DNA of 64,000 nucleotides from Bradyrhizobium huanghuaihaiense (GCF_007830635.1 NZ_VLLA01000019.1:111442-175441), one strand, 5' to 3'. Counted from the stretch's first letter, positions 41,548 through 50,635 are shown. Translations and numbers: made by a program. Notes: generated by a model not told the origin, from the letters alone.

Positions 41548-42573
41548 TCACCTTGCCTCTTCAAACCCCGCCAGCACCGAAGTCAAATTCGCGCCGAGGA
41601 TATCCGAGAGATAGCCGCCTTCCTGCACGAATACGGTCGGCAGGCCCAGCTTGGCGATGGCCTGGCCGATGCGGCGGAAGCCGGGCGTGGTAACGGCAAG
41701 GCCCTTCAGCGGATCGTGTTCGGAGGCATCGAGGCCGAGCGCGATGACGAGGGCGCCGGGCGCAAAGGACTCGATCGCCTTGCGCGCGACGTCCATCGCC
41801 TGCATGTAGCCGTCGTCGCCGGTGCCGATGGCGAGGGGAATGTTGAGATTGGCGCCCAGGCCCGGGCCCTCGCCGCGCTCATGCGCATAGCCCCACACAT
41901 AGGGATAGTACGCGATGGGATCGGCATGGATCGAGATCGTGTAGACGTCAGGCCGCGCGTAGAAGATGCCTTGCGTGCCGTTGCCGTGATGGACGTCGAC
42001 GTCGAGGATCACGACGCGCTCGTGCTTGAGCCGCAGATGCGCCGCCGCGATCGCGCTGTTGTTGAGGAAGCAGAAGCCGCCGGCCATGTCGCGATAGGCG
42101 TGATGGCCGGGCGGACGGCAGAGCGCGTAGGTCGCATCCTCGCCGTCCATCACCATTTGCGCCGCCGTCACCGCAACGTCCGTTGCGGCACAGGCCGCCG
42201 CCCAGGTGCCCGGACCGATCGGCGCCGCGGTGTCGGCGGTGTGCCAGCCGAGCTTGCCGACGATGTGGGTGGGATAGGTCGCGGCGTGGCGCACGGGATG
42301 GATATTGCCGATCATCTCCGGACCGGAATCGCCAAGCGCGGTCCAGGCATCCCAGGCTTCGCTCAGGAACGTCAGGTATTCCGGACTGTGAATGCGTGCC
42401 CGCGGCCCCTGCCCGAACTTGGTCGGCTCGACCAGTTGATGCTTGCCGTCCTTCAGGCCCTTGAGCAGGCGGTCGGCGCGCTCGGGCTGCTCGGTGGTGC
42501 GCTTGACGACGCCGCGAACAAGGAAGAATTGCGGATCGTGGCTCCGGTGCAGTTCGGTATGGACGGCTTTCAC
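41548..42573 (-). CDS. Histone deacetylase/acetylpolyamine amidohydrolase family protein
   Basis: 341 residues, arginase/deacetylase fold. Catalytic and metal motifs: RPPGHHAYRDMAGGFCFLNN, ILDVDVHHGNGTQGIFY, IHADPIAYYPYVWG, and the terminal FVQEGGYLSDILG with Tyr. An N-terminal segment (FLVRGVVKRTTEQPERADRL) and PTHIVGKLGWHTADTAAPIG is typical of acetylpolyamine amidohydrolases rather than class I HDACs. Such enzymes deacetylate N-acetylputrescine, cadaverine or similar with Zn. Convergent with the NRPS operon and separated from it by a palindromic repeat, so probably independent, but it opens a region rich in amine-metabolism genes. Confidence 0.9.
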   Translation of the reverse strand: MKAVHTELHRSHDPQFFLVRGVVKRTTEQPERADRLLKGLKDGKHQLVEPTKFGQGPRARIHSPEYLTFLSEAWDAWTALGDSGPEMIGNIHPVRHAATYPTHIVGKLGWHTADTAAPIGPGTWAAACAATDVAVTAAQMVMDGEDATYALCRPPGHHAYRDMAGGFCFLNNSAIAAAHLRLKHERVVILDVDVHHGNGTQGIFYARPDVYTISIHADPIAYYPYVWGYAHERGEGPGLGANLNIPLAIGTGDDGYMQAMDVARKAIESFAPGALVIALGLDASEHDPLKGLAVTTPGFRRIGQAIAKLGLPTVFVQEGGYLSDILGANLTSVLAGFEEAR

Positions 42574-42704
42574 TCAAACACTCCGTGGTCGCGAGGGGTG
42601 CCACAGATGTCTTGATGCCTGCGGCGGCCGGATGCAAGCAAGAAGAATGCCGCCCTCGCGCCACTGTTCTGCACGGGAAGCAGACCGGCTTTAAGCGGTG
42701 GGCT

Positions 42705-43643
42705 CTAGCAGCGGCCGCGCTGGAGGCAGTGCTCGCGGCCCTGCTGGTCGGTGCGGAAGGCCTCGATGAAGCCGCCCTGGCGCTGGGTGACGAAGACGGT
42801 CTTGCCGTCGCTGCCGCCGAAGGCAAGGTTGGTCGGCTCCTTGGCCCTCAGCGGGATCTCGCGCTCGACCGCGCCGGTCGGCTTCATCAGCGCGATCGTG
42901 CCCTTGAGAATGCGCGCGACGTAGAGACGGCCTGCAACGTCCGTGCGCAGGCCGTCGATGGTGTCGGGCTGAAACGCCTTGACCAGTCTTGCCGCGGTGA
43001 GCTCGTTGCCGTTGATCGCATAGGACCAGATCTGGCCGCTGCTGGATTCACCGACATAGAGCGTCTTGCCGTCGGGACTGAGATCGATGCCGTTGGTGGT
43101 GCCCATCGCGCGCGGCGCCGACATCACCTGCCCCTGCACCGATCCGTCCGCGGCTTTCGCGATGCGCCAGATGTGGCCTTCGCGCCCCTTCCAGTTCGGA
43201 TCGCTCGCATAGATCGTGCCGTCGCGCGCGATGGTGATGTCGTTGGGCTGGCTCATCTCGTCGGAGTGAAACCAGACGGCAGGTTCGGTCGCTCCCTTCG
43301 CCATCGCGAAGATGTTGTGCTTCTTGTAGTCGGCGATGAACATGGTGCCGCTGCGATCGAAGCGGATCGCGTTGCCGACGCTGCCTTCGGGCAGCGTCGT
43401 GAACAGCTCCGAAGCGGCGGCGCCCGCGGGCAATTTGCCGATGGTGCCGGGCTTGCCGAAATTGACGACGAACAGATTGCCGTCGAGATCGGCGGCGGGC
43501 CCTTCGATGCCGAAGGTGTATTCGCTGGCTGGCGTCACCTGCACGCTGTCGAACAGTTTTGTTTCGGCAGCGGCCGGCGGCGTCGCGACAAGCAGGATGC
43601 TACTGCACAGGCACCAGAAATTCCTGCCGGATGTAATAGCCAT
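42705..43643 (-). CDS. SMP-30/gluconolactonase/LRE-like beta-propeller protein, exported
   Basis: 312 residues with a Sec signal (FWCLCSSILLVATPPAAA) and a six-bladed propeller: EYTFGIEGPAADLDGNLFVVNFG, GNAIRFDRSGTMFIADYKKHNI, QPNDITIARDGTIYASD, TTNGIDLSPDGKTLYVGES and DGLRTDVAGRLYVARI, each blade carrying the N/D-rich family pattern. Likely a periplasmic lactonase or sugar-acid binding/hydrolysing protein with a divalent metal. Its start lies 44 bases inside the upstream dehydrogenase-like gene, which is needed to keep the signal peptide; the two are probably coupled. C-terminus ends in two Cys. Confidence 0.83.
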   Translation of the reverse strand: MAITSGRNFWCLCSSILLVATPPAAAETKLFDSVQVTPASEYTFGIEGPAADLDGNLFVVNFGKPGTIGKLPAGAAASELFTTLPEGSVGNAIRFDRSGTMFIADYKKHNIFAMAKGATEPAVWFHSDEMSQPNDITIARDGTIYASDPNWKGREGHIWRIAKAADGSVQGQVMSAPRAMGTTNGIDLSPDGKTLYVGESSSGQIWSYAINGNELTAARLVKAFQPDTIDGLRTDVAGRLYVARILKGTIALMKPTGAVEREIPLRAKEPTNLAFGGSDGKTVFVTQRQGGFIEAFRTDQQGREHCLQRGRC

Positions 43644-45711
43644 CGTCGTCGGTGCACTCGCCGTTCAGATAGGGATCGGCCGGCCGGAAGAATCGGCTGA
43701 AGCCGGGTCTGTCTACAGCGCTCCTTTGTGTCACGACGACGACCTTGGCGGCCGGTATTTCGCCGCATTCCTTGTTGGTTTTGCTGAAAAACTTGCGCTG
43801 CGGCGGACCGGGCTTGATCCGCATCCGCGTGCCCGGAACCATTTTGGCGACGAGCAGGTCCGCGGTATCGAGCAGGCGCGTGTAACCGGGCTCGGTCTTG
43901 GGCAGGCTCTCGCCGCCCGGCGGCATCAGCTTCTCGGCGCCGAGGCCGCGCAGGCGCGTGCGCAGCTTGCCGGCATCGGGATCGCCGGGATAGATCCAGC
44001 CGTCCTGCGACAGCATGAAGCGCAGCGCAGTTGCGTCCTTCTCTGCGTCCGTTTGGCCTGCCCTCAGGCCGAAATCGGAATGGCAGCCGACGCAGTGCTT
44101 CTCGACAAGGCCCTTGCGCAAGGTGGTGAGGCGAATGCTGTTCTGTGCATCCCTGGCGACGAAGGCTGCGAGCTGGTCGATCATCGCCTGGCTGCGCGCG
44201 TCGCAGGGTAGCGGCGGCGGCGGATCGCCTGCGGCGCGATCGATCCGGATCACGGTCTGGTTCTTGTCCTCGACCAACCAGATGGCGCCGTCCTCCGCGA
44301 CCGTCATGCCGACGGGGGCGCCTTGCGGCCGCGCGCCGTTGACGCGATGCCAGCCGGCGATCAGCTCGTCGAACGGCGCGGCGGCGACCTCGCCAGTGTC
44401 GGTCTGGAAACTGCGCGTCGGATCGGCCGCGCAGCTGACGTGGTATCGCACCGGCGGAGGGCTCGGCCTGGGAAAGCCATGATCGTCAACGTCGTAGACG
44501 AGAACGCGGCTGCCGGTCGGACGATAGCCGTGCAGGCCGACAAGCAGCTTGCCTTCCAGCTCGGGGAATTTCGCGCCGTGGTAATAGAGCATGGCGAGCG
44601 GCGCACCATGCGGCGGCATCAGCGAGAGCGGCGGCTTGTAGAGGGGATTGGCTGAGCAGAACGATTTGTAGATTCCCGATTGCAGCACGAGCCTGAATTC
44701 GGAGCTCGGCGTCGACAGGTCGTAGCAATAGGGCCAGCCATAGTGCCTGCCCGGCTCGATCGCGTTGATCTCCTCGTTCGGCTTGAAGATATCGGGCAGG
44801 TCGCGGCCGTTCTCGCCTTGCAGGAAGGCGTAGCCGTCATCCGGAAACATCGGGTGCAGCGCCAGTGCCATCGAGTTGCGCAAACCACGCGCATAGACGG
44901 TGTGCGGCGGATCGGGATCGCCAGGCTTCAACGCCGGGAAGACGCCGCCTGCGGGCGGCGTGAACAGCCAGATCGCGGCCATCGCCGCGCCCCCTTCGGC
45001 CGCGGCGCAGGGCTTTGTGATCGGCGCCGGCGTGATGCAGTCGTCGCTGTGCGAGCCGACATTGACGAACAGCCGCCCGTCGCGATCGAAGACGAACTGC
45101 TTCAGCGGGTGCGCGCTCTCGTCGAGCCTCGTGCCGTCAGGCAAGGTGATCCGGCGCCCGGGCATGTGCCGGACGATGGTCTCGACCGTGCTGCGAGGGT
45201 TGTCCGCCAGCGGGTCGAACCGGAAGATCGTCTCCGCGGTCGAGGCATAGAGTCTCTTGTCCGGGCCAATCACGAGGCCGAACGGGTATTCGAGCCCCGT
45301 CAGCAGCTCCTTGAACCGCTTGCCCTCTCCAGCGCGCGGATCGAGCAGCAGCAACCGCCCGTCGGTGTGACCCCAGCCGCCCATGTCGGCAACCACGAAC
45401 AGGTCACGGCCGGGCACCTGGACGATCGAACGCGGGAATTTGAGGCGGTCCTCCTCGCTGGCAACGAGGCCGGCGCAAAATCCTGCCTTCATGTCGAGCT
45501 GGATCCGGGGAAACGCGAGGTCACCGCTGCCGCAGCTATCCGAACCGATTGCGTAGCCGCTCTTCCTGACCGGCTCGGACGAAGCCGGGGCGAAGCCGAG
45601 CAGCGCGGCGGCCAGGACCGCTGCCAGCAGGCGCAGATTTCGCCGTTCGCTCCCGAATGTGAACTGGTTCACGGTGCCCCCGACTTCCCGGGGACGCTTG
45701 TTCCATGGCAC
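43600..45711 (-). CDS. PQQ/sugar dehydrogenase-like beta-propeller protein with c-type heme site
   Basis: 703 residues. Signal peptide near the start (RLLAAVLAAALLGFAPASS). Residues about 70-470 form a glucose/sorbosone dehydrogenase-type propeller: GRDLFVVADMGGWGHTDG, GLEYPFGLVIGPDKRLYAS, ARGLRNSMALALHPMFPDDG, EPGRHYGWPYCYDL, PVGMTVAEDGAIWLVED. Then VEKHCVGCHSDFGL is a CxxCH heme-attachment site in a roughly 130-residue cytochrome-like domain with PPGGE-type distal loop. It should oxidise a sugar or alcohol in the periplasm and pass electrons to its own heme. The start may be the GTG at 45672. Pairs with the overlapping SMP-30 like gene: a dehydrogenase/lactonase pair would convert an aldose to its acid (inference). 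Confidence 0.82.
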   Translation of the reverse strand: MPWNKRPREVGGTVNQFTFGSERRNLRLLAAVLAAALLGFAPASSEPVRKSGYAIGSDSCGSGDLAFPRIQLDMKAGFCAGLVASEEDRLKFPRSIVQVPGRDLFVVADMGGWGHTDGRLLLLDPRAGEGKRFKELLTGLEYPFGLVIGPDKRLYASTAETIFRFDPLADNPRSTVETIVRHMPGRRITLPDGTRLDESAHPLKQFVFDRDGRLFVNVGSHSDDCITPAPITKPCAAAEGGAAMAAIWLFTPPAGGVFPALKPGDPDPPHTVYARGLRNSMALALHPMFPDDGYAFLQGENGRDLPDIFKPNEEINAIEPGRHYGWPYCYDLSTPSSEFRLVLQSGIYKSFCSANPLYKPPLSLMPPHGAPLAMLYYHGAKFPELEGKLLVGLHGYRPTGSRVLVYDVDDHGFPRPSPPPVRYHVSCAADPTRSFQTDTGEVAAAPFDELIAGWHRVNGARPQGAPVGMTVAEDGAIWLVEDKNQTVIRIDRAAGDPPPPLPCDARSQAMIDQLAAFVARDAQNSIRLTTLRKGLVEKHCVGCHSDFGLRAGQTDAEKDATALRFMLSQDGWIYPGDPDAGKLRTRLRGLGAEKLMPPGGESLPKTEPGYTRLLDTADLLVAKMVPGTRMRIKPGPPQRKFFSKTNKECGEIPAAKVVVVTQRSAVDRPGFSRFFRPADPYLNGECTDDDGYYIRQEFLVPVQ

Positions 45712-45872
45712 CCGCGCGCCGTCCAGTCATCACTCGCCTGTGATTAAACCTGTAACGACCTTGGTGCCGACCAATCTCCGTAAATTCCCTTACCGGGCTC
45801 GACCCGAATGTTTCGCGAATGCTTGGGGTGGTATCGGTTTGCCGTCCCAATCGCTTTCTACAGGAGGCGCTT

Positions 45873-46106
45873 ATGGTCCAGGTCTACTTTCACTGCTCCA
45901 ACACCGAGGGCACGCTGATCGACCGCTACGGCGCCGCCGTTGCCAGTCTGACCGAGGCGCGCGACCGCGCCACCCAGATCATGCACTCGATGATCCAGAC
46001 GCCCGGTGCCGAAGACTGGCGCGACTGGGTGATCCATGTCAGCGATGACGATGGCGAGGAGATCTTCGATCTTCCCTTCACCGCCATGCTTGGCAAGCCG
46101 CACTGA
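45873..46106 (+). CDS. DUF6894-like small protein (77 aa)
   Basis: Begins MVQVYFHCSNTEGTLIDRYG, then SLTEARDRATQIMHSMIQ and WVIHVSDDDGEEIFDLPFT. This matches the short beta-hairpin/helix pattern of DUF6894 proteins (YFH..., acidic C-terminal DxDG), numerous in Bradyrhizobium. Function unknown. Start fixed by AGGAGG five bases before ATG 45873. Followed 10 bases later by a 58-residue gene, probably co-transcribed. Confidence 0.72.
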   Translation: MVQVYFHCSNTEGTLIDRYGAAVASLTEARDRATQIMHSMIQTPGAEDWRDWVIHVSDDDGEEIFDLPFTAMLGKPH

Positions 46107-46116
46107 GGTCAATGCC

Positions 46117-46293
46117 ATGCTGCTCGCTTCACTCAGCCTGCTCCGCCAACCCCTGACTTTCGTCGCCAGCAAATGGCAGACGCTGGTGAAGGTCGCCGGC
46201 AACCCCTACCGCCCCGAGCTTCACTATATGCGCGGGCCCGGCCCGAAATGGCGCGCCAAATATCAGGCCAGCCGGCTCGACCGCTCGCTCTGA
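46117..46293 (+). CDS. Small basic hypothetical protein (58 aa)
   Basis: Begins MLLASLSLLRQPLTFVASKW and continues QTLVKVAGNPYRPELHYMRG to a basic end (KWRAKYQASRLDRSL). The GAGG ribosome site lies nine bases before ATG 46117, inside the spacer after the DUF6894-like gene. Hydrophobic first 20 residues could associate with the membrane. No recognised domain; likely real because of spacing and codon use, but unproven. Confidence 0.5.
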   Translation: MLLASLSLLRQPLTFVASKWQTLVKVAGNPYRPELHYMRGPGPKWRAKYQASRLDRSL

Positions 46294-46380
46294 GCGCACC
46301 GGCTTCGCTTTCCAGCTGATTTCCGTCTCTTCATCATCATGGCCGGGTTTCCCGGCCATGACGCGTTTGGGAACGGCCCT

Positions 46381-47154
46381 TCACCGTCCTGTAAACCTCG
46401 CCTTGCGCTTCTCGACAAAAGCGGTGCGCCCTTCGATGGCATCCGCGCTCCTGCGGATCGTGGCCTGAAGCTCGATCTCGCGGCGGAACTGCGCTTCATA
46501 GGTCGCGTGTTCGCTCTCCTCGACCAGCGCGCGGGTTGCGACCAAAGCGCGCGTCGGGCCCTCCGCCAGGCGGCGCGCCAGCACCAGCGCCTCGTCCATC
46601 AGCTTCGCATCGTCGACGACCTGCCGCACCAGGCCGATCTCCTGGGCGCGTTCGGCAGTCAGCGGCTCGTTGAGCAGCATCAGCTCGAGTGCGCGCTGCC
46701 GGCCGACGAGGCGCGGCAGCAGCCAGGTCGAGCCGAGATCGGGCACCAGCGCAATGCGGCTGAACACTTGAATAAAACTCGCCGACCGCGCCGCGACGAT
46801 GATGTCGCCAGCCATCGCAAGGCTGAAGCCGCCGCCGGCCGCCACCCCGTTGACGGCGACGACGACGGGCACGCGACATTCGCGCAGCGCCCGGAAGGCC
46901 GGCCAGTAGAACCGCATCACGCCGGCGGCGATGTCCTCGCCGAGCGACTCGGACGCCTTCAAATTCTGCCCTGAGCAAAAACCGCGCCCGGCGCCGGTGA
47001 GGACCAGGGCACGCACACCCTCGTCCTGCGTCATCTCGGCGATGGCGGTGGCGAGTGCGCCGAGCAGGTCCGGCGTCATCGCGTTCAGGCTCGCGGGCTC
47101 GTCGAGGGTCAGAATCCCGACCGCACCATCCCGCGCCTGTTTCACACCTGCCAT
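46381..47154 (-). CDS. Enoyl-CoA hydratase/isomerase family protein (PaaG-like)
   Basis: 257 residues, crotonase fold: GAVGILTLDEPASLNAMTPD, VLTGAGRGFCSGQNLKA (oxyanion), VNGVAAGGGFSLAMAGDIIV and FIQVFSRIALVPDLGSTWLLPRLVG. The last segment resembles PaaG (epoxyphenylacetyl-CoA isomerase), where Asp replaces the second hydratase Glu; here VPDLGS keeps the Asp. So isomerase or hydratase activity on an acyl-CoA is likely, but no other phenylacetate genes are present. Start ATG 47154 with GGGAG upstream; a longer frame exists but lacks start signals. Divergent from the gamma-glutamyltransferase gene. Confidence 0.87.
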   Translation of the reverse strand: MAGVKQARDGAVGILTLDEPASLNAMTPDLLGALATAIAEMTQDEGVRALVLTGAGRGFCSGQNLKASESLGEDIAAGVMRFYWPAFRALRECRVPVVVAVNGVAAGGGFSLAMAGDIIVAARSASFIQVFSRIALVPDLGSTWLLPRLVGRQRALELMLLNEPLTAERAQEIGLVRQVVDDAKLMDEALVLARRLAEGPTRALVATRALVEESEHATYEAQFRREIELQATIRRSADAIEGRTAFVEKRKARFTGR

Positions 47155-47278
47155 GTCGCGTCTCCCTTTGGATGTTCTCGTTGGCGGCAATGTGCCATTG
47201 TCCGCGCGCTCCGCCAATCCGGAGCTCGACGTCACCGCAACGAAGCCAAGACAACAAGACACAGAACAAAACGACACC

Positions 47279-48868
47279 ATGCCTCATCAGTTCAGCCTCG
47301 CCCAGACCGTCCGCAAACCCGCCGTCACATCCAAGGGCGGCATCGTCGCCGCGCAGTCGCGGCGGGCGGCCGAAGTGGGCGCCGAGGTACTGGCGGCGGG
47401 CGGCGACTGCGTGGATGCGATCGTGGCAACCACCATGGCGCTCAACGTGCTGGAGCCATGGAACAGCGGCATCGGCGGCGGCGGCGCGATGGTGCTCTAC
47501 CGCGCCAAGGAAAATCGCTATGAGGTGATCGACTACGGCATGTGTGCGCCGCAAAGCCTGCGCGTCGCCGACTATCCGCTCAGCGGCCAGGGCGCGGCCT
47601 CCGATCTGTTTCCATGGCCGCGGGTGAAGGACGACCGCAACATCCACGGCCCCGGCGCGGTCGCAGTGCCTGGCGTCGTCGCCGGCATGGAGGAGGCGTA
47701 TCGCCGCTACGCGAAGCTGCCGTGGAAGGATCTGGTCGCACCGGCTGTCGCACTCGCCGGCGAAGGCCTGCTGGTCGATTGGTGGACCACGCTGACGATC
47801 GCGAACTCGGCGGCCGACCTCCGGCGCTATCCCGCAAGCGCAGCGACATTCCTGAAGGACGGCCTGCCGCCGAGCGCGCCGTGGGGCATCAAGTCCGAGA
47901 CGCGGCTGCCGCTGAACAATCTGAAGGCGACGCTGTCGCATCTCGCCGACGCCGGCCCGCGCGATTTCTACCAGGGCGATCTCGCCAGGAGCATCGCCTC
48001 CGACATCAAGGCCGACGGCGGCTCGCTGTCGGTGGAGGACCTCGCCGCGTTCCGCAGCCATCTTCGCGAACCGCTGGCGATCCCCTATCGCGGCGGCAAG
48101 GTGTTTGCGACCCCGGAGCTCACGGCCGGGCCGACCATGGCGCATGCGCTGCGCCTGCTGCAGCAAAGCCTGAAGCCCGCCAGCGCGCCGGACGCGGCCG
48201 CCTATATCGAATATGCGCTGGCCCTGCAGGCGGCCTTCCGCGAGCGGCTCAAGGACATGGGTGATGCCGACGGCAAGCGCTCGCTCGGCGCCGAATATCT
48301 TGCACCCGCCTGCACCACTCATTTCTCCGTGGTCGACCGCCACGGCAATATCGCGGCGGTGACGCAGACGCTGCTCTCGTCGTTCGGCTCGAAATACGTG
48401 ACGCCGCACAGCGGCATCGCCATGAACAACGGCATCATGTGGTTCGACCCGACGCCCGGCACCACCAACTCGCTCGTATCAGGCAAGCGCTGTCTCTGTA
48501 ATTACACGCCCGTCATCGCCGAAACCGCGGACGGCAAGCGTCTCGCAGTCGGCGCCTCCGGCGGCCGCCGCATCCTGCCCTCGGTGATGCAGCTCGTGTC
48601 CTTTGCGATGGATTTCGGCATGGACCTCGATGCCGCCATCCACCAGCCGCGCATCGATGCCAGCGAAGGCGCGGTGGTGATCGGCGATTCCCGCCTGTCG
48701 GCCGAGGTGCGTCAAGCTCTCGCCGCGCGCTTCGACTATGAAGAGAGCCGCGTGCAGGCTTTGCCGCAGAAATTCGCCTGCCCGAGCGTGGTGATGCGCG
48801 AGGGCGAGATCAATTCCGGCGCGGTCGAGATCTTCCAGCCCTGGGCCGATGCGGTGGCGGAGGTCTGA
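47279..48868 (+). CDS. Gamma-glutamyltransferase family protein (Ntn hydrolase)
   Basis: 529 residues. Large-subunit motifs: SKGGIVAAQSRRAAEVGAEV, GGDCVDAIVATTMALNVLEP, GIGGGGAMVLY, PGAVAVPGVVAGMEEAYRRY; the autoprocessing nucleophile Thr is in CTTHFSVVDRHGNIAAVTQT, then MNNGIMWFDPTPG and ASGGRRILPSVMQLVS. There is no obvious signal peptide, so it looks cytosolic, unlike periplasmic Ggt. It hydrolyses or transfers gamma-glutamyl groups (glutathione, gamma-glutamyl amines). A gamma-glutamylputrescine oxidase-like gene lies 470 bases downstream on the other strand. Start ATG 47279 chosen as family homology begins a few residues in. Confidence 0.88.
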   Translation: MPHQFSLAQTVRKPAVTSKGGIVAAQSRRAAEVGAEVLAAGGDCVDAIVATTMALNVLEPWNSGIGGGGAMVLYRAKENRYEVIDYGMCAPQSLRVADYPLSGQGAASDLFPWPRVKDDRNIHGPGAVAVPGVVAGMEEAYRRYAKLPWKDLVAPAVALAGEGLLVDWWTTLTIANSAADLRRYPASAATFLKDGLPPSAPWGIKSETRLPLNNLKATLSHLADAGPRDFYQGDLARSIASDIKADGGSLSVEDLAAFRSHLREPLAIPYRGGKVFATPELTAGPTMAHALRLLQQSLKPASAPDAAAYIEYALALQAAFRERLKDMGDADGKRSLGAEYLAPACTTHFSVVDRHGNIAAVTQTLLSSFGSKYVTPHSGIAMNNGIMWFDPTPGTTNSLVSGKRCLCNYTPVIAETADGKRLAVGASGGRRILPSVMQLVSFAMDFGMDLDAAIHQPRIDASEGAVVIGDSRLSAEVRQALAARFDYEESRVQALPQKFACPSVVMREGEINSGAVEIFQPWADAVAEV

Positions 48869-49061
48869 GCCGGCTGACGAGAGAGCGTGCCAGCGGTGAA
48901 CCGCGGGCACGTCGCAAGCGCGAATGTGCCAGCGCGCGTTGAGCCGATGCGCGATTGCGCATCTCTGCGAGCGTCACGACTCCTCCACATTTACGGGGAA
49001 CTTAGCTGCGCGTCGTTCGTTCATCGAACGGACAAGTGCGCTCGCCCCACTGGAGGACACG

Positions 49062-49286
49062 ATGAAGAAACTTGCGCTCGCCGCGTCGCTGATCGTTGCA
49101 GCTGGCCTCACACTCACCAGTCCCGTGATGGCCAAAGGCGGCCATGGCGGCGGGCACGGTCATGGTCATGGCCATGCGATGGGCCATCATCACCATGGCG
49201 CGCCGTACGGATGGTACCATGGGCGCAAGGTCGGCTGGCGCGGTCACGGGTGCCCGCCCGGACTGTGGAAGCAGGGCCGCTGCTGA
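49062..49286 (+). CDS. Small exported His/Gly-rich protein, probable metal binding (74 aa)
   Basis: Signal peptide MKKLALAASLIVAAGLTLTS with cleavage after MAK-like site; the mature part is almost all Gly and His (GGHGGGHGHGHGHAMGHHHH), then GWRGHGCPPGLWKQGRC with two Cys. Such peptides bind nickel, copper, zinc or cobalt in the periplasm; the PPGL ending recalls RcnB-like proteins. Start fixed by GGAGG before ATG 49062. A T-tailed hairpin follows the gene. Its exact role is unknown. Confidence 0.7.
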   Translation: MKKLALAASLIVAAGLTLTSPVMAKGGHGGGHGHGHGHAMGHHHHGAPYGWYHGRKVGWRGHGCPPGLWKQGRC

Positions 49287-49305
49287 CGCGATCTGCCATT
49301 CCTGC

Positions 49306-49338
49306 AAGGCGCTGCCCGTAACAAGGCGGCGCCTTTTT
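49306..49338 (+). terminator. Rho-independent terminator
   Basis: AAGGCGC (49306-49312) pairs with GCGCCTT (49329-49335), or AAGGC/GCCTT with a three-base loop, followed by TTTTT to 49338. It lies 20 bases after the His-rich gene and overlaps the 3' end of the convergent oxidoreductase. Confidence 0.65.
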
Positions 49339-50623
49339 AAATGCCCAGCCGGTCCCGCACGCGGCCCGCGATCACGGCGGTCGCGACGCCGACCGGCCAG
49401 AACGCGTGCATCGGGATCGGCTTGATGCCCGTGACAGGCATGTCGAGCTCGGCCTTGGCGCCGCCGATCAGCCGGCGAGTAAGCTGCGCGCCCATTGCGG
49501 TCGAGAGCGCGACGCCGCGGCCGTTGCAGCCGAGCGAGATCAGGATGCCTTCCGCCGGCTCATGCACGTGCGGATAATGATCCCCGGTAATGGCGAGCCG
49601 GCTATTCCAGCCATGGGTCCAGGCGACGCCCTTGATTTGGGGCCACAGCCTCTCCGCATAACGCATGAGATAGGCGACGTCGTGCGGTGAGTTGATCCAG
49701 CGCATCGGGCCGCGGCCCCCCATCAGCAGGCGGTTCTGCTGGTCGATGCGATAGTAAACGGTGATGTGTCCGCTCTCGTAGAGCACGGGCCGCGTCGGCA
49801 TGATCGAGCGGGCGACCTCGTCCGACAGCGGCGCGGTGGCGGCGATCGAGGAAAACACCGGCACGATGGTGCGGCGGAGCGCCGGCCAGAGATCGTCGGT
49901 GAAGCCGTTGGTCGCAAGCAGAACCTTGTCCGCATGCACGACCGCGCGCGGCGTCTCGATACGCCAGCGACTGCCGTCGCGGCGAAGCGATAGCGCCGGC
50001 GTTTCGCCATGGACTTTAGCGCCCGCCGATATCGCGGCGCGCGCGAGACCGCGGGCGTAGCTGAGGGGATGCAGATCGCCGCCGCGTGTGTCCAGCATCG
50101 CGCCGACGTAGCGGTCGGTGCCGGTCATCTCGCGCAGTTGCTCGCGGTTCAGATACGTCACGGGCATGCCGCGGCGGATGCATTGCTGCGCGGTGTTTTC
50201 GATCGCAGCAGCGCTGGCCAAATGATAGGCCGCGCGCAGCGTGCCGTTCTGCCGCGCTTCGCAGGGGATCTGGTAGCGGCGGATCAAATCGTGCGTGAAG
50301 TTCGTGGTGCCGTAGGAGAACTCGATCATGCGGCGGCCAAGCTCCGCGCCGAAATCCGCCTCGATCTGATCGGGGTCGTGCTTCAATCCGGGATTGGTGT
50401 GGCCGCCATTGTTGCCGGATGCGCCCCAGCCCGGCTCCTGCGCTTCCAGCACCAGCGCCTCGACGCCCTGCTCGGCCAGATGCAGCGCAGTGGACAGGCC
50501 GGTATAGCCGCCGCCGACGATTGCGACGGAAACGCTTGTGTCTGTATCGAGCGGCGGCGTCGCAACCGGCGCGACGGCGGTGTCGGCATAGAGCGAGGGC
50601 GGCAGAGGCAGGCGCGCATTCAT
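49337..50623 (-). CDS. FAD-dependent oxidoreductase, gamma-glutamylputrescine oxidase-like (DAO family)
   Basis: 428 residues, close to PuuB length. FAD site VSVAIVGGGYTGLSTALHLAEQG, then VLEAQEPGWGASGNNGGHTNPG (flavin contact), GTTNFTHDLIRRYQIPCEAR, YESGHITVYYRIDQQNRLLMGGRG and near the end ISLGCNGRGVALSTAMG. DAO family enzymes with this pattern oxidise secondary amines or gamma-glutamyl amines with oxygen. It is followed on the same strand by ABC transporter genes and shares the neighbourhood with a gamma-glutamyltransferase and PuuR-like regulators. The exact substrate (gamma-glutamylputrescine, or another N-substituted amine) is inferred. It lies 12 bases downstream of the transporter ATPase gene. 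Confidence 0.85.
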   Translation of the reverse strand: MNARLPLPPSLYADTAVAPVATPPLDTDTSVSVAIVGGGYTGLSTALHLAEQGVEALVLEAQEPGWGASGNNGGHTNPGLKHDPDQIEADFGAELGRRMIEFSYGTTNFTHDLIRRYQIPCEARQNGTLRAAYHLASAAAIENTAQQCIRRGMPVTYLNREQLREMTGTDRYVGAMLDTRGGDLHPLSYARGLARAAISAGAKVHGETPALSLRRDGSRWRIETPRAVVHADKVLLATNGFTDDLWPALRRTIVPVFSSIAATAPLSDEVARSIMPTRPVLYESGHITVYYRIDQQNRLLMGGRGPMRWINSPHDVAYLMRYAERLWPQIKGVAWTHGWNSRLAITGDHYPHVHEPAEGILISLGCNGRGVALSTAMGAQLTRRLIGGAKAELDMPVTGIKPIPMHAFWPVGVATAVIAGRVRDRLGI

Positions 50624-50635
50624 GGCGAGAACCGA

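Noticed and set aside
46496..48409. 637-codon minus-strand frame over gamma-glutamyltransferase
   Set aside because: Antisense and partly out-of-frame shadow of two well supported genes.
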